Below, piece by piece: positions 53,394-63,055 of a stretch of 64,000 bases of DNA. Each line of letters opens with the position of its first letter. The stretch's first letter is position 1. The DNA comes from Nitzschia sp. pyKryTriq1. Lineage: Eukaryota; Bacillariophyta; Bacillariophyceae; Bacillariales; Bacillariaceae. Under the pieces are notes generated by a model, which did not search any database, was not told the DNA's origin, and saw only the letters and a program-made list of their open reading frames with translations. A program made the position numbers and the translations under genes. Where the stretch lies: positions 682,001 through 746,000 of the forward strand of contig OY101124.1 of the NCBI GenBank assembly GCA_956465555.1, given 5' to 3'.

Positions 53394-53851
53394 ATGGGCG
53401 TTGAGAAGACAATTTTGCGAGAGGGCGACGGGACAAACTATCCCCAGAAAGGGCAGAAGTTAAGCATGCATTATTCTGGGACCCTTACCGATGGTACCAA
53501 ATTTGATTCTTCGTATGATCGAGGAAAGCCCTTCCAATTCAAGATTGGACGAGGAGAAGTGATTCAGGGATGGGATGATGGAGGTGAGAATGACACTGTC
53601 GATTTATTTGCTTGTTGATCACAATCAATTATTCCCTCGCTTACCCCACTTATTGTGTAGTCATGAAAATGAGTTTGGGAGAGAAGGCGCGGCTGAATAT
53701 TACTTCTGATTATGGCTATGGATCCGAAGGTGCAGGAGGTGTTATCCCGCCACATGCGGATCTTGTTTTCGAAGTCGAACTACTGAAAATTGGAGACATG
53801 GAGGCCAATATTCCTGCCGAAGGCGGTGGCGGTTGTTGTGTAATCCTATAG
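53394..53851 (+). CDS. FKBP-type peptidyl-prolyl isomerase with C-terminal CaaX box
   Basis: Exons 53394-53583 and 53661-53851 give 126 residues; the 77-bp intron (GTGAG...GTGTAG) keeps frame. It is a single FKBP12-like domain: GQKLSMHYSGTLTDGTKFDS, KPFQFKIGRGEVIQGWDDG, LGEKARLNITSDYGYG and IPPHADLVFEVELLKI, which cover the FK506/rapamycin pocket (Tyr, Phe, Asp, Val/Ile, Trp). After the domain a short Gly linker ends GGGCCVIL. The last four residues, CVIL, fit a CaaX prenylation box, with Leu favouring geranylgeranylation and a neighbouring Cys that could be palmitoylated. This predicts a membrane-tethered FKBP. Isomerase activity is expected; prenylation is an inference. Confidence 0.93.
53584..53660 (+). 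other. Intron in the FKBP gene
   Basis: Donor TGGAG|GTGAGA, acceptor TTGTGTAG|TCATGA, 77 bp, phase 1. Confidence 0.85.
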
Positions 53852-54080
53852 GAGTTAAGAGTATCAATGCGACGGATACATCGTATCACAGATGGTGCTC
53901 TAGAGGGAATACCAGAAGTCGCTTTCTCCGCCTCTATCTCTGTGTTACAGTGCTCGTGTAAATTTCGCTTCGGCATCGTTTACAGCCATTTCCACTACGA
54001 GTCTTGCGTATTGTTCGTTAGCACCGCCTTCGCAATTGCATCCGACATGACATTCCAACTAGTGTATGTACGACCATTAT

Positions 54081-56965
54081 CTATTGTTCTATTTTACTCT
54101 CTTCGTAGTCGTGCAACGAAACAACTCCAACTTCCGAGGAAGGGACTATGCGAACAAAGTATTTGACGGAGGTAGCAGACAAGACACCCATCCAAGCATC
54201 GTAGGCACTAAAGTCCCTCTCAACGGCAGGCATGTCCTCTGCTGGGTCGATCTTGTCCAGCCGCAGTGCTTGGTCATCATCTCGATCTGCGCTATCTCCC
54301 CGCTTCTTGTCACCAGCCGCCACTTCCTCTACGTCTTCTCCTTTCATTCCAAACCCTGCACGAGCACCCTCTTCGTCGACGTCAGCCGAGCCATCTGTGA
54401 CAGTCGGGATCTCGTCATCTTCGTTCCCGGGTGCCTCTTCCTCCTCTGTATCGGCACTCTTCTCTTCGTCTTCTTCCACTTCTTCTTCCTCCTCCTCGTC
54501 GCCGACTTCTTCACCATCCCCGCTCGCATCGCCCTCTTCTTCTTCGTCCTCCTCGTCCTCCTCTTGAAGACGCCGTCTGGAATTGGCTCCTTCCGGCACG
54601 GTCACAACATTCTCACCCATCCACCACGGTTTCTCCGCAATAACCCGACTCCACATGTCGTGCAAGCCCAAAACAAATTCCAAGGCAGAACGGTCCTCAT
54701 CAACATCCCATTGAACCACTTCTCCAAAGACATCACAGCGAAATAGACGAGAGTCATCGGATTGTAGCGTATGGACCATCCATCGAGAGTCCAACAGCAC
54801 AGCAAAACCGTCCCCAAACAGCTTGTCGGACACTGCAATGCGGACCATTCTGTAGGCTGAATTCTGTATAATGCTATTTGTGGACTTGAAAACTTGTTTC
54901 TTCGGCACAAAGTCGTCGCCGCCTTGGGCAAAGAAGTTATTGGGCTTGCCCTTTCCAATGAGCATGGCCGTGGCCCCCTCCACCTTTGCGTTATAAGGCT
55001 GCATAGACGCCTCTTGAAGAAGCTTGGGGATACTGTCCAGAAGAATGTCGGGATCCACATAAATGGCCCGCTTTGTGTTGGGACCAAAAAAAAGTCCCGG
55101 TGAAAGTTTGGGAAGAAGACTGAGGATATGTTCCTCACCCGTCGGAAAGGAGGGCATAAGCACAGGGATGAGAATCCATTTTCCAGTTTTCAGTAGTTTC
55201 GATCGGTCGCTGCCCATGAAAGCAGAAATGGGGTTGGAGCCTCGTAGAGATTGGACGAGAGGACTTGTTTCGGAGACGAAGGCGATATTACAGGTACCGT
55301 CAAAAAAGGATTCCGACGTGGTCTGAAGCTTGACGTGCGCCGATGGGATGTCCGTGAGCGAATTCTCCATGGCAACAGTGTACAGGACTGTTTTGCATTG
55401 GGCTGTCAATGCTTGAGTCCATCCCACAATTTCGTCATAAAACGATTTCGTACATTGATCTTCATGAGAGCACTCAGACGAACACGGAAAGACTGGCGTG
55501 GCCTTGAGACACTCGTCATCGGTCGGTAAGCAGCTGACAATCCCTCGGCTCGCTATATAGTTGCTCTTGTCATCTTCCTGACTGTTTTGCTGGCGCCCAT
55601 AGGGATAGGCACGATCAAAATGCCAGGCCAAGAGTTTGATGATTCCATCTTTCAATGACACTTGTGGTTGGTATCCCAGGATTTCTTCCGCGCGTTGCGT
55701 GGATCCAAATGCAATAGTTTTCGGTTTCGTATCCGCAGTGTCATTGTCGTTGGTATTATAGTCACTTTCCTTGTTGTTAGGTGGGAAGTATTCCCTCATT
55801 ATTGTCGCAACATCCTGGAGTGACGTGCCTTGACCACTTGCCACATTGATAACTAGCGGATGAGGCTTTTCTTCGGCCGGTCGAAACTGCATGGCGGCCA
55901 TGACCGCATCGATAGCGTCGTCGATATAGACAAAATCCTGAACTGGCTTCCAACGTGAGTTCCACGAGGGAAGTTGACCACCTACCGCCCGTTCGGCCAT
56001 TTCAAAGAGGGGGGAACCTGGCACGCTCCATGGGCCATACACCGAAAAGAAGCGAAGGGCGACACTGTACAACCCATGTTCGTCAAAATAGAGCTTTGCC
56101 AAAATCTCGTCGATCAGTTTCGAAGCTCCTCGGAGGGAACTCGGTGTCGAAATTGGGTGCGACTCTGTCAACGGTGTCATTGTTACATTGCTAGCATACG
56201 GGTAAACTTCGTAGGAGCTCGCATACGAAAAGTGTGGGACGTGTCCACCCTCTGTTTTGATCTTGAGCATTTGCTCCAACAACGCCTCGATCATGCCGGC
56301 CTTGGGGGCATCTTTCTCCCTCGGGACAGCTTGCAGAGCCGAATGAGGAAATGCATCGGCCAGATGGACTATAACAAATTGAAGAAACGAAACGAACATG
56401 AATGTTGAGAATCATCTCCGTGGGGGACTGACTGGCTGTACGACTGATGAAACAACTCACCAATATGGCTGATGTCCGGATTTTCTCGAAAAATGTGATC
56501 CAGGACGGGCACTTCTCCCACGTCAAAGTATTCTGGAATCATTGGTCGAAAGTCTACCCTGTAGAAGCGACCTTTGGCACCCAGCGTTTGTAGGACATGA
56601 AAGGCCCGCTGGCGCTGAAACTCAAACAACGCCAGTTCTTCCTGCGTCGACGGATGATCTCCCATTCGATCCACACAGAGAATCCGTTTCGGCGAGTACG
56701 TGCGATGCAACGCCAACGCAAGCTCGCTGCCAATAAATCCCGCCGCTCCCGTAATCAAGACGACGCTGTTTTCATCCAAAAAATCCATCGGATCCCCATT
56801 TTCCTTGGTGGTGGTGGTGGTGGTGGTGGTGGTCGCCGCCGCCACTCCTCCAACGCACGAAACCACCAAAAACAAGAAGCAACCCAACAGCCACATCCAG
56901 GACACTGCGGGTACTGGTATTCTCGTCGTGTTCTTCTCGGCCGTTGTTCGTCGTCTGCGGCTCAT
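54081..56965 (-). CDS. Epimerase/dehydratase-like protein fused to unknown C-terminal domain (copy A)
   Basis: Exons 56965-56461 and 56368-54081 give 930 residues; the 92-bp intron keeps frame at SHIV/HLAD. A signal anchor (SWMWLLGCFLFLVVSCVGG, about 22-40) suggests a lumenal Golgi/ER protein. Residues 68-380 are an extended SDR (UDP-glucuronate epimerase-like) domain with an intact ITGAAGFIG NAD motif (71-79), IVHLADA, FSYASSYEVYP, FFSVYGPWSVP and QDFVYIDDAIDA. But the YxxxK site reads LRGASK: Arg248 stands where the catalytic Tyr should be, with K252 kept. From about residue 460 a second domain starts with FPCSSECSHEDQC, includes LLPKLSPGLFFGPNTKRAIYV and HTLQSDDSRLFRCD, and is shared with the divergent neighbour at 57392. 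An acidic run (EEDEEDEEEEGDASGDGEEV region) interrupts it near the end. The start is uncertain; the ATG at 56965 precedes the anchor. Confidence 0.75.
56369..56460 (-). other. Intron in copy A
   Basis: On the minus strand: donor ATATTG|GTGAGT, acceptor TTATAG|TCCATC, 92 bp. It restores the ISHIVHLAD motif of the SDR domain. Confidence 0.85.
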
Positions 56966-57391
56966 ACCAGTATGCCGAACTGGCGCACAATACTGCTGGG
57001 ACTGCATTTGGAGCTGGAAGAAGAGGTGGTTCTTACGGTACTCGTACGAGTATTGGTTGCTGTTCCCAATGAAAAAATTGGGCTTGATGTTCATGTTCCT
57101 CGTGGTTCGTGCTGGCACTCGGCACTCGGCATTCGACATTGTTTTGTTGCTTTTTTTGTGGGTCGTTTCTCGTTTTGCTTCAGCTCAGCTTTAGCTTCCG
57201 CGTGCCGCGCACCGAGCACTGTTAGAACCACGAACCACGAACAACGAGTCGATAGAAAACGGGATTTTAACGGCTATTTTGAAATGCCACACACTATCCA
57301 ACAACAACAACAACAACAACAACAACAGCAGCACGGTCCACACGCCGATAAATTTTTATATCACAAACTAAAATAATAAAACTAAACAACC
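56966..57391. promoter_or_regulatory. Shared divergent promoter region of the paralogue pair
   Basis: 426 bp between the two head-to-head paralogues. Contains a (CAA)n run (about 57299-57326) and an A/T-rich segment before 57392. A single control region for both is plausible but is inferred from position only. Confidence 0.4.
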
Positions 57392-60160
57392 ATGGACGAC
57401 TCGAAGTATGATAAAACAACCAAAAGGAACCAAAAGCAGCAGCAGCAGCTGGTCAGAAGACCACCACCTCCAAAATCAAGGTTACCACGGCGGAGGTCGA
57501 CACCCTTTTACTTGCGATGGCTTTCCGTCTTTGCCTCCATCGCAGTGATTCGAACGATATACAAGTCGGCCGCCTTTACTCGCCGGTCGGCCGTCATTGG
57601 AGACGTTAACGTGGAGGATTGGGATGTGCCACGATATCTCGCGGACTTTTCGTTCCATCCAATTCTTCGTCGACCATACGCGCAATCACAGCAGCAGCAG
57701 CAGCAACAACAACAACGATCTCGTCGAGTCAAACGGCCCCGAAAAAATCCCTCTCGAGAAAGTTTGCAATCCGTGTCGTTGGGTGTTTCCGTTTCCAGTT
57801 ATTCCGATCCAGTTGACTCTTCTTCTTCTTCGTCGTCGTCGTCAGTGCAACCCTCAATAATATCATCCGACAAGAAAAAATCAAAGGACGAATCATCGTA
57901 TTGGAAATCTTTATGTCAAGGTGGGAAAAGTGGTGGGAAGAAGTTATCTTCCAAATCAAAAGTTTTATTATCCGGCATACTGTCACACACAGTCACTGTC
58001 GAGCTAGCTTTGGCACTCAAGAATCATTGCGGTGTCAAAACCATTGTGGGACTTTCCAGCGAGTCTCCCCACGACAATACTATTCCTCCACGGATCGCCT
58101 ATTTGCTTCGTCGTCTGCCAGATTTGGAGTTTATTCAACACGATACCTTGTTTTCGCAAGAACGACTGGGAGCCATCATCGCCTCTGTCAAACCGACACA
58201 TGTTGTTCATTTTGAGTCGACGACATTATTATCCTCCGAGTCGTCGTCGTCGTCATCGCCGTCGCCTCTAGCTACGATTCCCTCAACGATTCGGGTTCGA
58301 GAAAGTTTGGAGTCATTGGATCGCTTAGGCCGTGCCATTGTGACTTGGCAGAACGGTCCGAGTACTACTACAAATAGAAAATCCAACGCCAAAAAAGACG
58401 TGGTGGCTCCAGTACGATTTTTGTACGTCTCGACGCCACTGCCCAAAGATCAAAGCATCTATGAAGCAGGAGCCCTCGATTTGGCCTATCCGTTACTCCT
58501 TCAGACTTTTCGCATGCACTACAGCCTCGATGTGTTTCATTTAAAGCTACCAAATATATACGGTCCGTTCCACGAGAGCAAGCTATCTGCCGCATCGTTG
58601 GTACCTCCTGCTGGCTTCACTACCACTACTACCACAAAAGACAACAAGCCGTCGTCGTCGGATGATCGATCATCTCTTGTACATATTGATGATTCCGTCC
58701 AAAGTTTGGTGGCGAGTATGACATGTGCCAAAAGTAATATTCCAACGCTTCCTCAAATCCACGTGCCCCCGTCCTCGATAACAACCGCCAAGGAGATTAT
58801 CCGCAGCCTCCGAAAAAAAGTCACTGCTAGCTCCAGTGGACCATCCAAATTACGCATTGACCGGGCCAAGCTAATGCTTTCGTGGTATCACCAAGATACC
58901 TTTCCATTCAGTGAACCCAGTGACGTGTATACCAATGCCACAAGATCAATGTTTCGAAAGGTGCTGGTGTCGACGAATCGAAGGCTGGAATCCGGCAAAA
59001 CAGACGGGATTTCTCTTCTCCAACGGCGACAGAATGCTCTTTTCCCTTGCGATTCAGAATGTGCAGTAAACAGTCCCTGCCGAAAGACCTCTGCCTTTAC
59101 AAAACTCATACCGATCAGCCAAAACATTACTCAGAACTGTCGGTTTGTGTTGTTCACTACGGATTTCTCGGTAGAGGCATCAGACCTTCCATTGATGAAA
59201 GAAAACATGACAGTGGAGGTTCCCTGGCCTAAAGATTCGATCTGCCAAGTGGCTTTTGTCTCGGGCAAAAGTACGCTCGTTCGGTCGCTCATCAAGCGAG
59301 AAGGCAAAACAAAAAAGGATATGGCTTCGCTCAACGGCAACCTGCAACACAATCGTTGGTCTGTCATTTGGCTCCCCGACGACGATGAGACTTCTTTGAG
59401 CGAAGCAGACTACCTCTTTCCCAAACTTTCCCCGCGGCCCTTCTTGGCTCACAACGTAACCAAGAGTTTCTATGTGCAGCCCCGACAATCTGCAAGCTTT
59501 CCTCCTTTGCCGATTATTTGGTTTCTCATGGCCAAGCAATTGGATAGCAAGAAGCAAGGGGAGAGAGTGAAATTAGTCAGACGAAGTGGTACCTCCATAC
59601 CCGTCCGTGTGACGTTGCCAGCCCTTCCAGCCCGCCATTCCGCTCTCTTTGCTCATTCTATGGGACTCTCTCCGTCGCTAATAAAGTCCAGCTCTATGGA
59701 AGCCGTGGCCAAATTCGTTTTGAAGAAAAGAGAACTCGATTACACCGATCGGTCCTTGCCAGAACGACAGTTGGAATACTATGACTTTGCCAAAACATGG
59801 TACGACTTTCAATTGCCCGACACTTTTCTTTTGATTCAGAATCTCCAATCCGATCGTAGCCGATCATTACGATGCGAATGGTACGAGGAGCACCTCTTTT
59901 GGGCGGACGATGACGATCACTCGAATCGCAATTTGGAGGATTTGAGTCTGGCATATGTGCTAGGCCGGTGGAAGGCCAACCAACGATTGGTCTCGCACGA
60001 TGACTACAACGAGAAATGGGGAGACCGCATTGTGGATACTGCCAAGGGAGACTTTCTGGATCATGCTATCTCCAATAATGTCTCGGCCTCTCCCGAAAGT
60101 CAGTACTTTGTCAAACTGCAAGGTCCCATCAATGTACAGAACAAAAAAAGCAACAGCTAG
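57392..60160 (+). CDS. Degenerate epimerase-like protein with the same unknown C-terminal domain (copy B)
   Basis: A 922-residue single-exon protein. Gln-rich and basic N terminus, then a signal anchor (PFYLRWLSVFASIAVIRTIY, about 38-57). Residues about 190-470 keep the outline of an extended SDR domain (VELALALKNHCGVKTIVGL, THVVHFESTTLL, FHLKLPNIYGPFHESKL, LVHIDDSVQSLV). The NAD-binding Gly motif is replaced by LLSGILSHTVT, and the YxxxK site reads YEAGAL, without Lys, so it is probably not an active enzyme. From about residue 550 the C-terminal domain begins FPCDSECAVNSPC and runs in step with copy A (VAFVSGKSTLVRSL, LFPKLSPRPFLAHNVTKSFYV, LIQNLQSDRSRSLRCEWYEE, SQYFVKL). Ser-rich inserts lie at about 140-160 and 285-290. 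It has no intron where copy A does. Confidence 0.75.
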   Translation: MDDSKYDKTTKRNQKQQQQLVRRPPPPKSRLPRRRSTPFYLRWLSVFASIAVIRTIYKSAAFTRRSAVIGDVNVEDWDVPRYLADFSFHPILRRPYAQSQQQQQQQQQRSRRVKRPRKNPSRESLQSVSLGVSVSSYSDPVDSSSSSSSSSVQPSIISSDKKKSKDESSYWKSLCQGGKSGGKKLSSKSKVLLSGILSHTVTVELALALKNHCGVKTIVGLSSESPHDNTIPPRIAYLLRRLPDLEFIQHDTLFSQERLGAIIASVKPTHVVHFESTTLLSSESSSSSSPSPLATIPSTIRVRESLESLDRLGRAIVTWQNGPSTTTNRKSNAKKDVVAPVRFLYVSTPLPKDQSIYEAGALDLAYPLLLQTFRMHYSLDVFHLKLPNIYGPFHESKLSAASLVPPAGFTTTTTTKDNKPSSSDDRSSLVHIDDSVQSLVASMTCAKSNIPTLPQIHVPPSSITTAKEIIRSLRKKVTASSSGPSKLRIDRAKLMLSWYHQDTFPFSEPSDVYTNATRSMFRKVLVSTNRRLESGKTDGISLLQRRQNALFPCDSECAVNSPCRKTSAFTKLIPISQNITQNCRFVLFTTDFSVEASDLPLMKENMTVEVPWPKDSICQVAFVSGKSTLVRSLIKREGKTKKDMASLNGNLQHNRWSVIWLPDDDETSLSEADYLFPKLSPRPFLAHNVTKSFYVQPRQSASFPPLPIIWFLMAKQLDSKKQGERVKLVRRSGTSIPVRVTLPALPARHSALFAHSMGLSPSLIKSSSMEAVAKFVLKKRELDYTDRSLPERQLEYYDFAKTWYDFQLPDTFLLIQNLQSDRSRSLRCEWYEEHLFWADDDDHSNRNLEDLSLAYVLGRWKANQRLVSHDDYNEKWGDRIVDTAKGDFLDHAISNNVSASPESQYFVKLQGPINVQNKKSNS

Positions 60161-61466
60161 GAGTAGCTAGTAGCAGTAAGCCAGACTTTTGTAAATTATA
60201 TTATGCTTCCCTTGAAGAGCTGTAACTAATAGCTAGCAGAAAGGCGTTCGACAGCTGTAGAAGAGTACTCGTAGTCCTACTAATAGTAGTAGAGATTCAG
60301 CAAGTCAAGTAGATTACTACTTCGTAGTAGAGGAACAACAATACCGTACCGGTATATCGGTTCGGAATCCGGGGCGTCGTCATCCTCGGATAGTGTACGG
60401 TTCGTAGGAATGTTCGCCACGACTCACTCAAGATTCACTTTTCACTCGCGGCTCCTCGCGGCCGATTGGGGGGGGAAAGGGCGGATGAGGAGGGGAAAAA
60501 AAGAAAGGGAAAAGAAAAAAGAAAAGGGGAGGCGACAGAAATGGTTTTGAGGGATTCCGTCCGAAGAACACGATACTCCGAGAAGTGAGACATTGGTGGA
60601 TCTTGTTCTTCTCCGGTCGCCGCGGCGATTTTTTTTATCATCCTCATCCCCGCGTTGTGATGATTATTTTTTGTGTCGGCTACCTATCGTAAACCAATCA
60701 ATAAAATCTCAATGGAATCTCACAGTCGAAAACCCAAATCAAATTATAGTTTTTTATAGCTTCGTCCATCATGGGTGTTGTCATTGTCATGTTATTTTGG
60801 AATCCTAATAACAAGTTGCGGTCGGATGCAAATGAGGGTTGTGTGCAATGCGGAACTGCTCCCTTTTTTGTGACGAAAATTGCATCTCTGTCGACTCTGT
60901 GGAATTGTATTCACTTGCGATTTTGGCGCGATGTGTTTGCGAGATAGTCCTTAAGTACGTTAAGACACTGTTAAGACATGATATGAAGAAATGATTGGTT
61001 GAAACTTCTGCCCTGATTACTTTGTACCCTGTCGCGGCGGCGCTTGTCGGGGGCGGCGTCTCGTGTTGACCACTAGTAGTAGTAGCTTTTACCAGCACCA
61101 AGTTCGAAGTACCAGTACCTGGTACTGTACCTGGTACCGGGTAGAGGTACCGGTATGATACGCAGAGCGGTCCAAGTACCAGGTAGTCTACGTACCGCCT
61201 CGTATGAACCACGAACCACCGACCAAGCGCAAGATGAACGCGCACGACGAACGACTACAGTAGTACAGTACCGGTGCGTACAGTACCAGTACGGCAGTAG
61301 TGCAAACCAGCGAAGATCAAAGATGCGGGCGGAGCATGACGCGAAAGAGAAAAGGCTTCAACATTATTTCTTGGTCTCATTTTATTACCTACCTGCGGTC
61401 CAACCAGACAACAACGCCCACTCCTCGGCAAAATAACTACCACCACTACCCACTTCTTTCTTCAAA
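60161..61466. other. Intergenic 1.3 kb: dispersed repeat copy 2 and GTAC clusters
   Basis: TAG/TAC-type simple sequence near 60265-60330. The second copy of the purine-rich repeat (60461-60590). GTACCTGGTACC clusters at 61105-61160 and 61260-61300. No coding frame is supported, although several small frames exist. Confidence 0.5.
60461..60590. repeat. Dispersed purine-rich repeat, copy 2
   Basis: Same order of blocks as 8131-8265: a G8 run, GAGGAGGGGAAAAAAAG, AAGGGAAAAGAAAAAAGAAA, then GGATTCCGTCCGAAGAACA. Orientation is the same. Overall identity is moderate, so the copies are not recent. Confidence 0.7.
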
Positions 61467-62090
61467 ATGGTTCCCTGGGTTCCAATTGCGATACCAATCG
61501 TCGCTGTTGGAATTGCGGTTCAAGTAAACAAAGATCGCCTAAATCTGTTCTTGATGGGTTTCTTTCGAGATCTCGGGCGAGTCAAAGCTTACCGACGGCG
61601 TCACCAAGGAAACAGTCTAGCGCTCATGACTGTTCTCATGAAACAAGAAGATCCACTGCTTGGAATAAATTTTGACGAGGGACCCGATAATGTGCCCACC
61701 TACACAGTGGACGAGCTATGGGAGTTCGGCCAAGACGACGAGAAGCTACTACTAAGCGTCTTTGGACGAATATATGATGTTACAGCTGGCCAGAAATTCT
61801 ACGGACCCACTTCTCGATATAACATGTTTCCAGGTCATGACGTTACTTATGCACTGGGGACTGGATGCAAATCCGATGAATGCTTGGAAAAGACGGCGAC
61901 AGATTTGGAAGAAAAGGAATTGGAGGAGGCCAAACGTTGGCTGTCATTTTTTCAGTTACACGACAAATATGCATACGTGGGAAAGCTTGAAAATAATCCA
62001 ATGGAGCAAAAGATGGAAGCATGGATTGAAGAGGCAGTTCAGAAGCAAAAAGAGACAGGGGAGGAAGTAAAAATGCCAAATATTTTCTAG
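61467..62090 (+). CDS. MAPR family cytochrome-b5-like heme-binding protein (PGRMC-like)
   Basis: A 207-residue single-exon protein. An N-terminal hydrophobic segment (PWVPIAIPIVAVGIAVQV, about 3-20) anchors it. The cytochrome-b5-like MAPR fold follows (about 72-172): TVDELWEFGQDD, LLLSVFGRIYDVTAG, FYGPTSRYNMFPGHDVTYAL and WLSFFQLHDKYAYVGKL. The Tyr residues in FYGP and SRYNMF fit the axial Tyr heme coordination of PGRMC1-type proteins. The C terminus is charged and helical. Family roles are regulation of P450 and sterol metabolism in the ER. The start ATG has a good context (CAAAATGG). Confidence 0.9.
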   Translation: MVPWVPIAIPIVAVGIAVQVNKDRLNLFLMGFFRDLGRVKAYRRRHQGNSLALMTVLMKQEDPLLGINFDEGPDNVPTYTVDELWEFGQDDEKLLLSVFGRIYDVTAGQKFYGPTSRYNMFPGHDVTYALGTGCKSDECLEKTATDLEEKELEEAKRWLSFFQLHDKYAYVGKLENNPMEQKMEAWIEEAVQKQKETGEEVKMPNIF

Positions 62091-63055
62091 GAGGGCCGCT
62101 CAATGAACGACTTTCTTTCGCCAAGGGAACTCAGCTTACCCAGGCGATTTTTTCCTTTCTTTACAAGAAAGTATAATACTAGTAGAGACAAAGGACAAAC
62201 GCCACCCCCACCACCAACAGTTGCATGCCGCGCCTTGGAGCGACAGAAGGACATTGTGACTACACTGCCTGTTCGCTACTAGCAGAGGTACAATCGCTTT
62301 GTACCGGTGGGCTCTCGAGGCGATTGGGTCGTCTAATAATGTACTTGCAAGAGTAGACTATGATTCTCTCTTCTCTTGTCTTGTAGTAGTATACAGTACA
62401 GTAGAGAGTAAAGAAGTTAGAACTCATGCATGCGCAAACCTACCGGTGCCTCTCGTTGGTTCATCAAGCCGACGACTGGAGGAAGATCCGCTCCCATTTG
62501 GAGAAGTGTCGACTCTCCTGGTCCGTACATGGGCGTAACATGCTTTTGTTTGTAACTACAGTATACGTTAGAAACTAAAATGAACACTGCTTTTATGTTG
62601 CTGCTCTTCGTCTATACTATACTGTAGTCATAGTAGGAGATCATTTTGGGCTCATTCGACCCGAGTGAAGTTCTCCTGAAATCCAATCATGATCGACGAG
62701 TTGTTGAGTTTTGTTGCTTGCGCTTGCGAGCGACCGAGCGAATGTGTGACTCGCTCGACTCCTCCTCGTCATTCAACCCAACGCCCAACGCGCGACTGAA
62801 TAACGACTCCGAGCGTGGTTCCGTCAGCAACGACGGAATTTTGGATCTTCCATGGTGAGAAAAGATCTTTCTTGTGCTCGTTGGGCGTGTTGTGGTTACG
62901 TTTTTCCCCGATCGCCTGCTACTTCTACTGTAGCTGGCAAAGTATGTACTCTCCTATTGCACATCTCTATCGTGAAGCAGCGAAAAAGTGCACTGCCTAC
63001 TGCACATACTGTACTCTTACATAATATCTACAACTTCAAGATTGTTGGCACTACT
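62091..63055. other. Intergenic region, possible 5' exon of the Popeye-like gene
   Basis: Mostly without recognisable features; (GTA)n-like words near 62385-62410. A frame from the ATG at 62742 (MCDSLDSSSSFNPTPNARLN) ends ILDLP and meets a GTGAG donor-like site at 62854. It could be a 5' exon of the gene at 63056, but I could not place a matching acceptor in frame. Confidence 0.4.

Noticed and set aside
47642-63055. tRNA and other structured RNA genes
   Set aside because: I looked for GGTTCGAATCC-type boxes and cloverleaf-like stretches in the gaps of the whole window and found none I could support; a tRNA scan would settle it.
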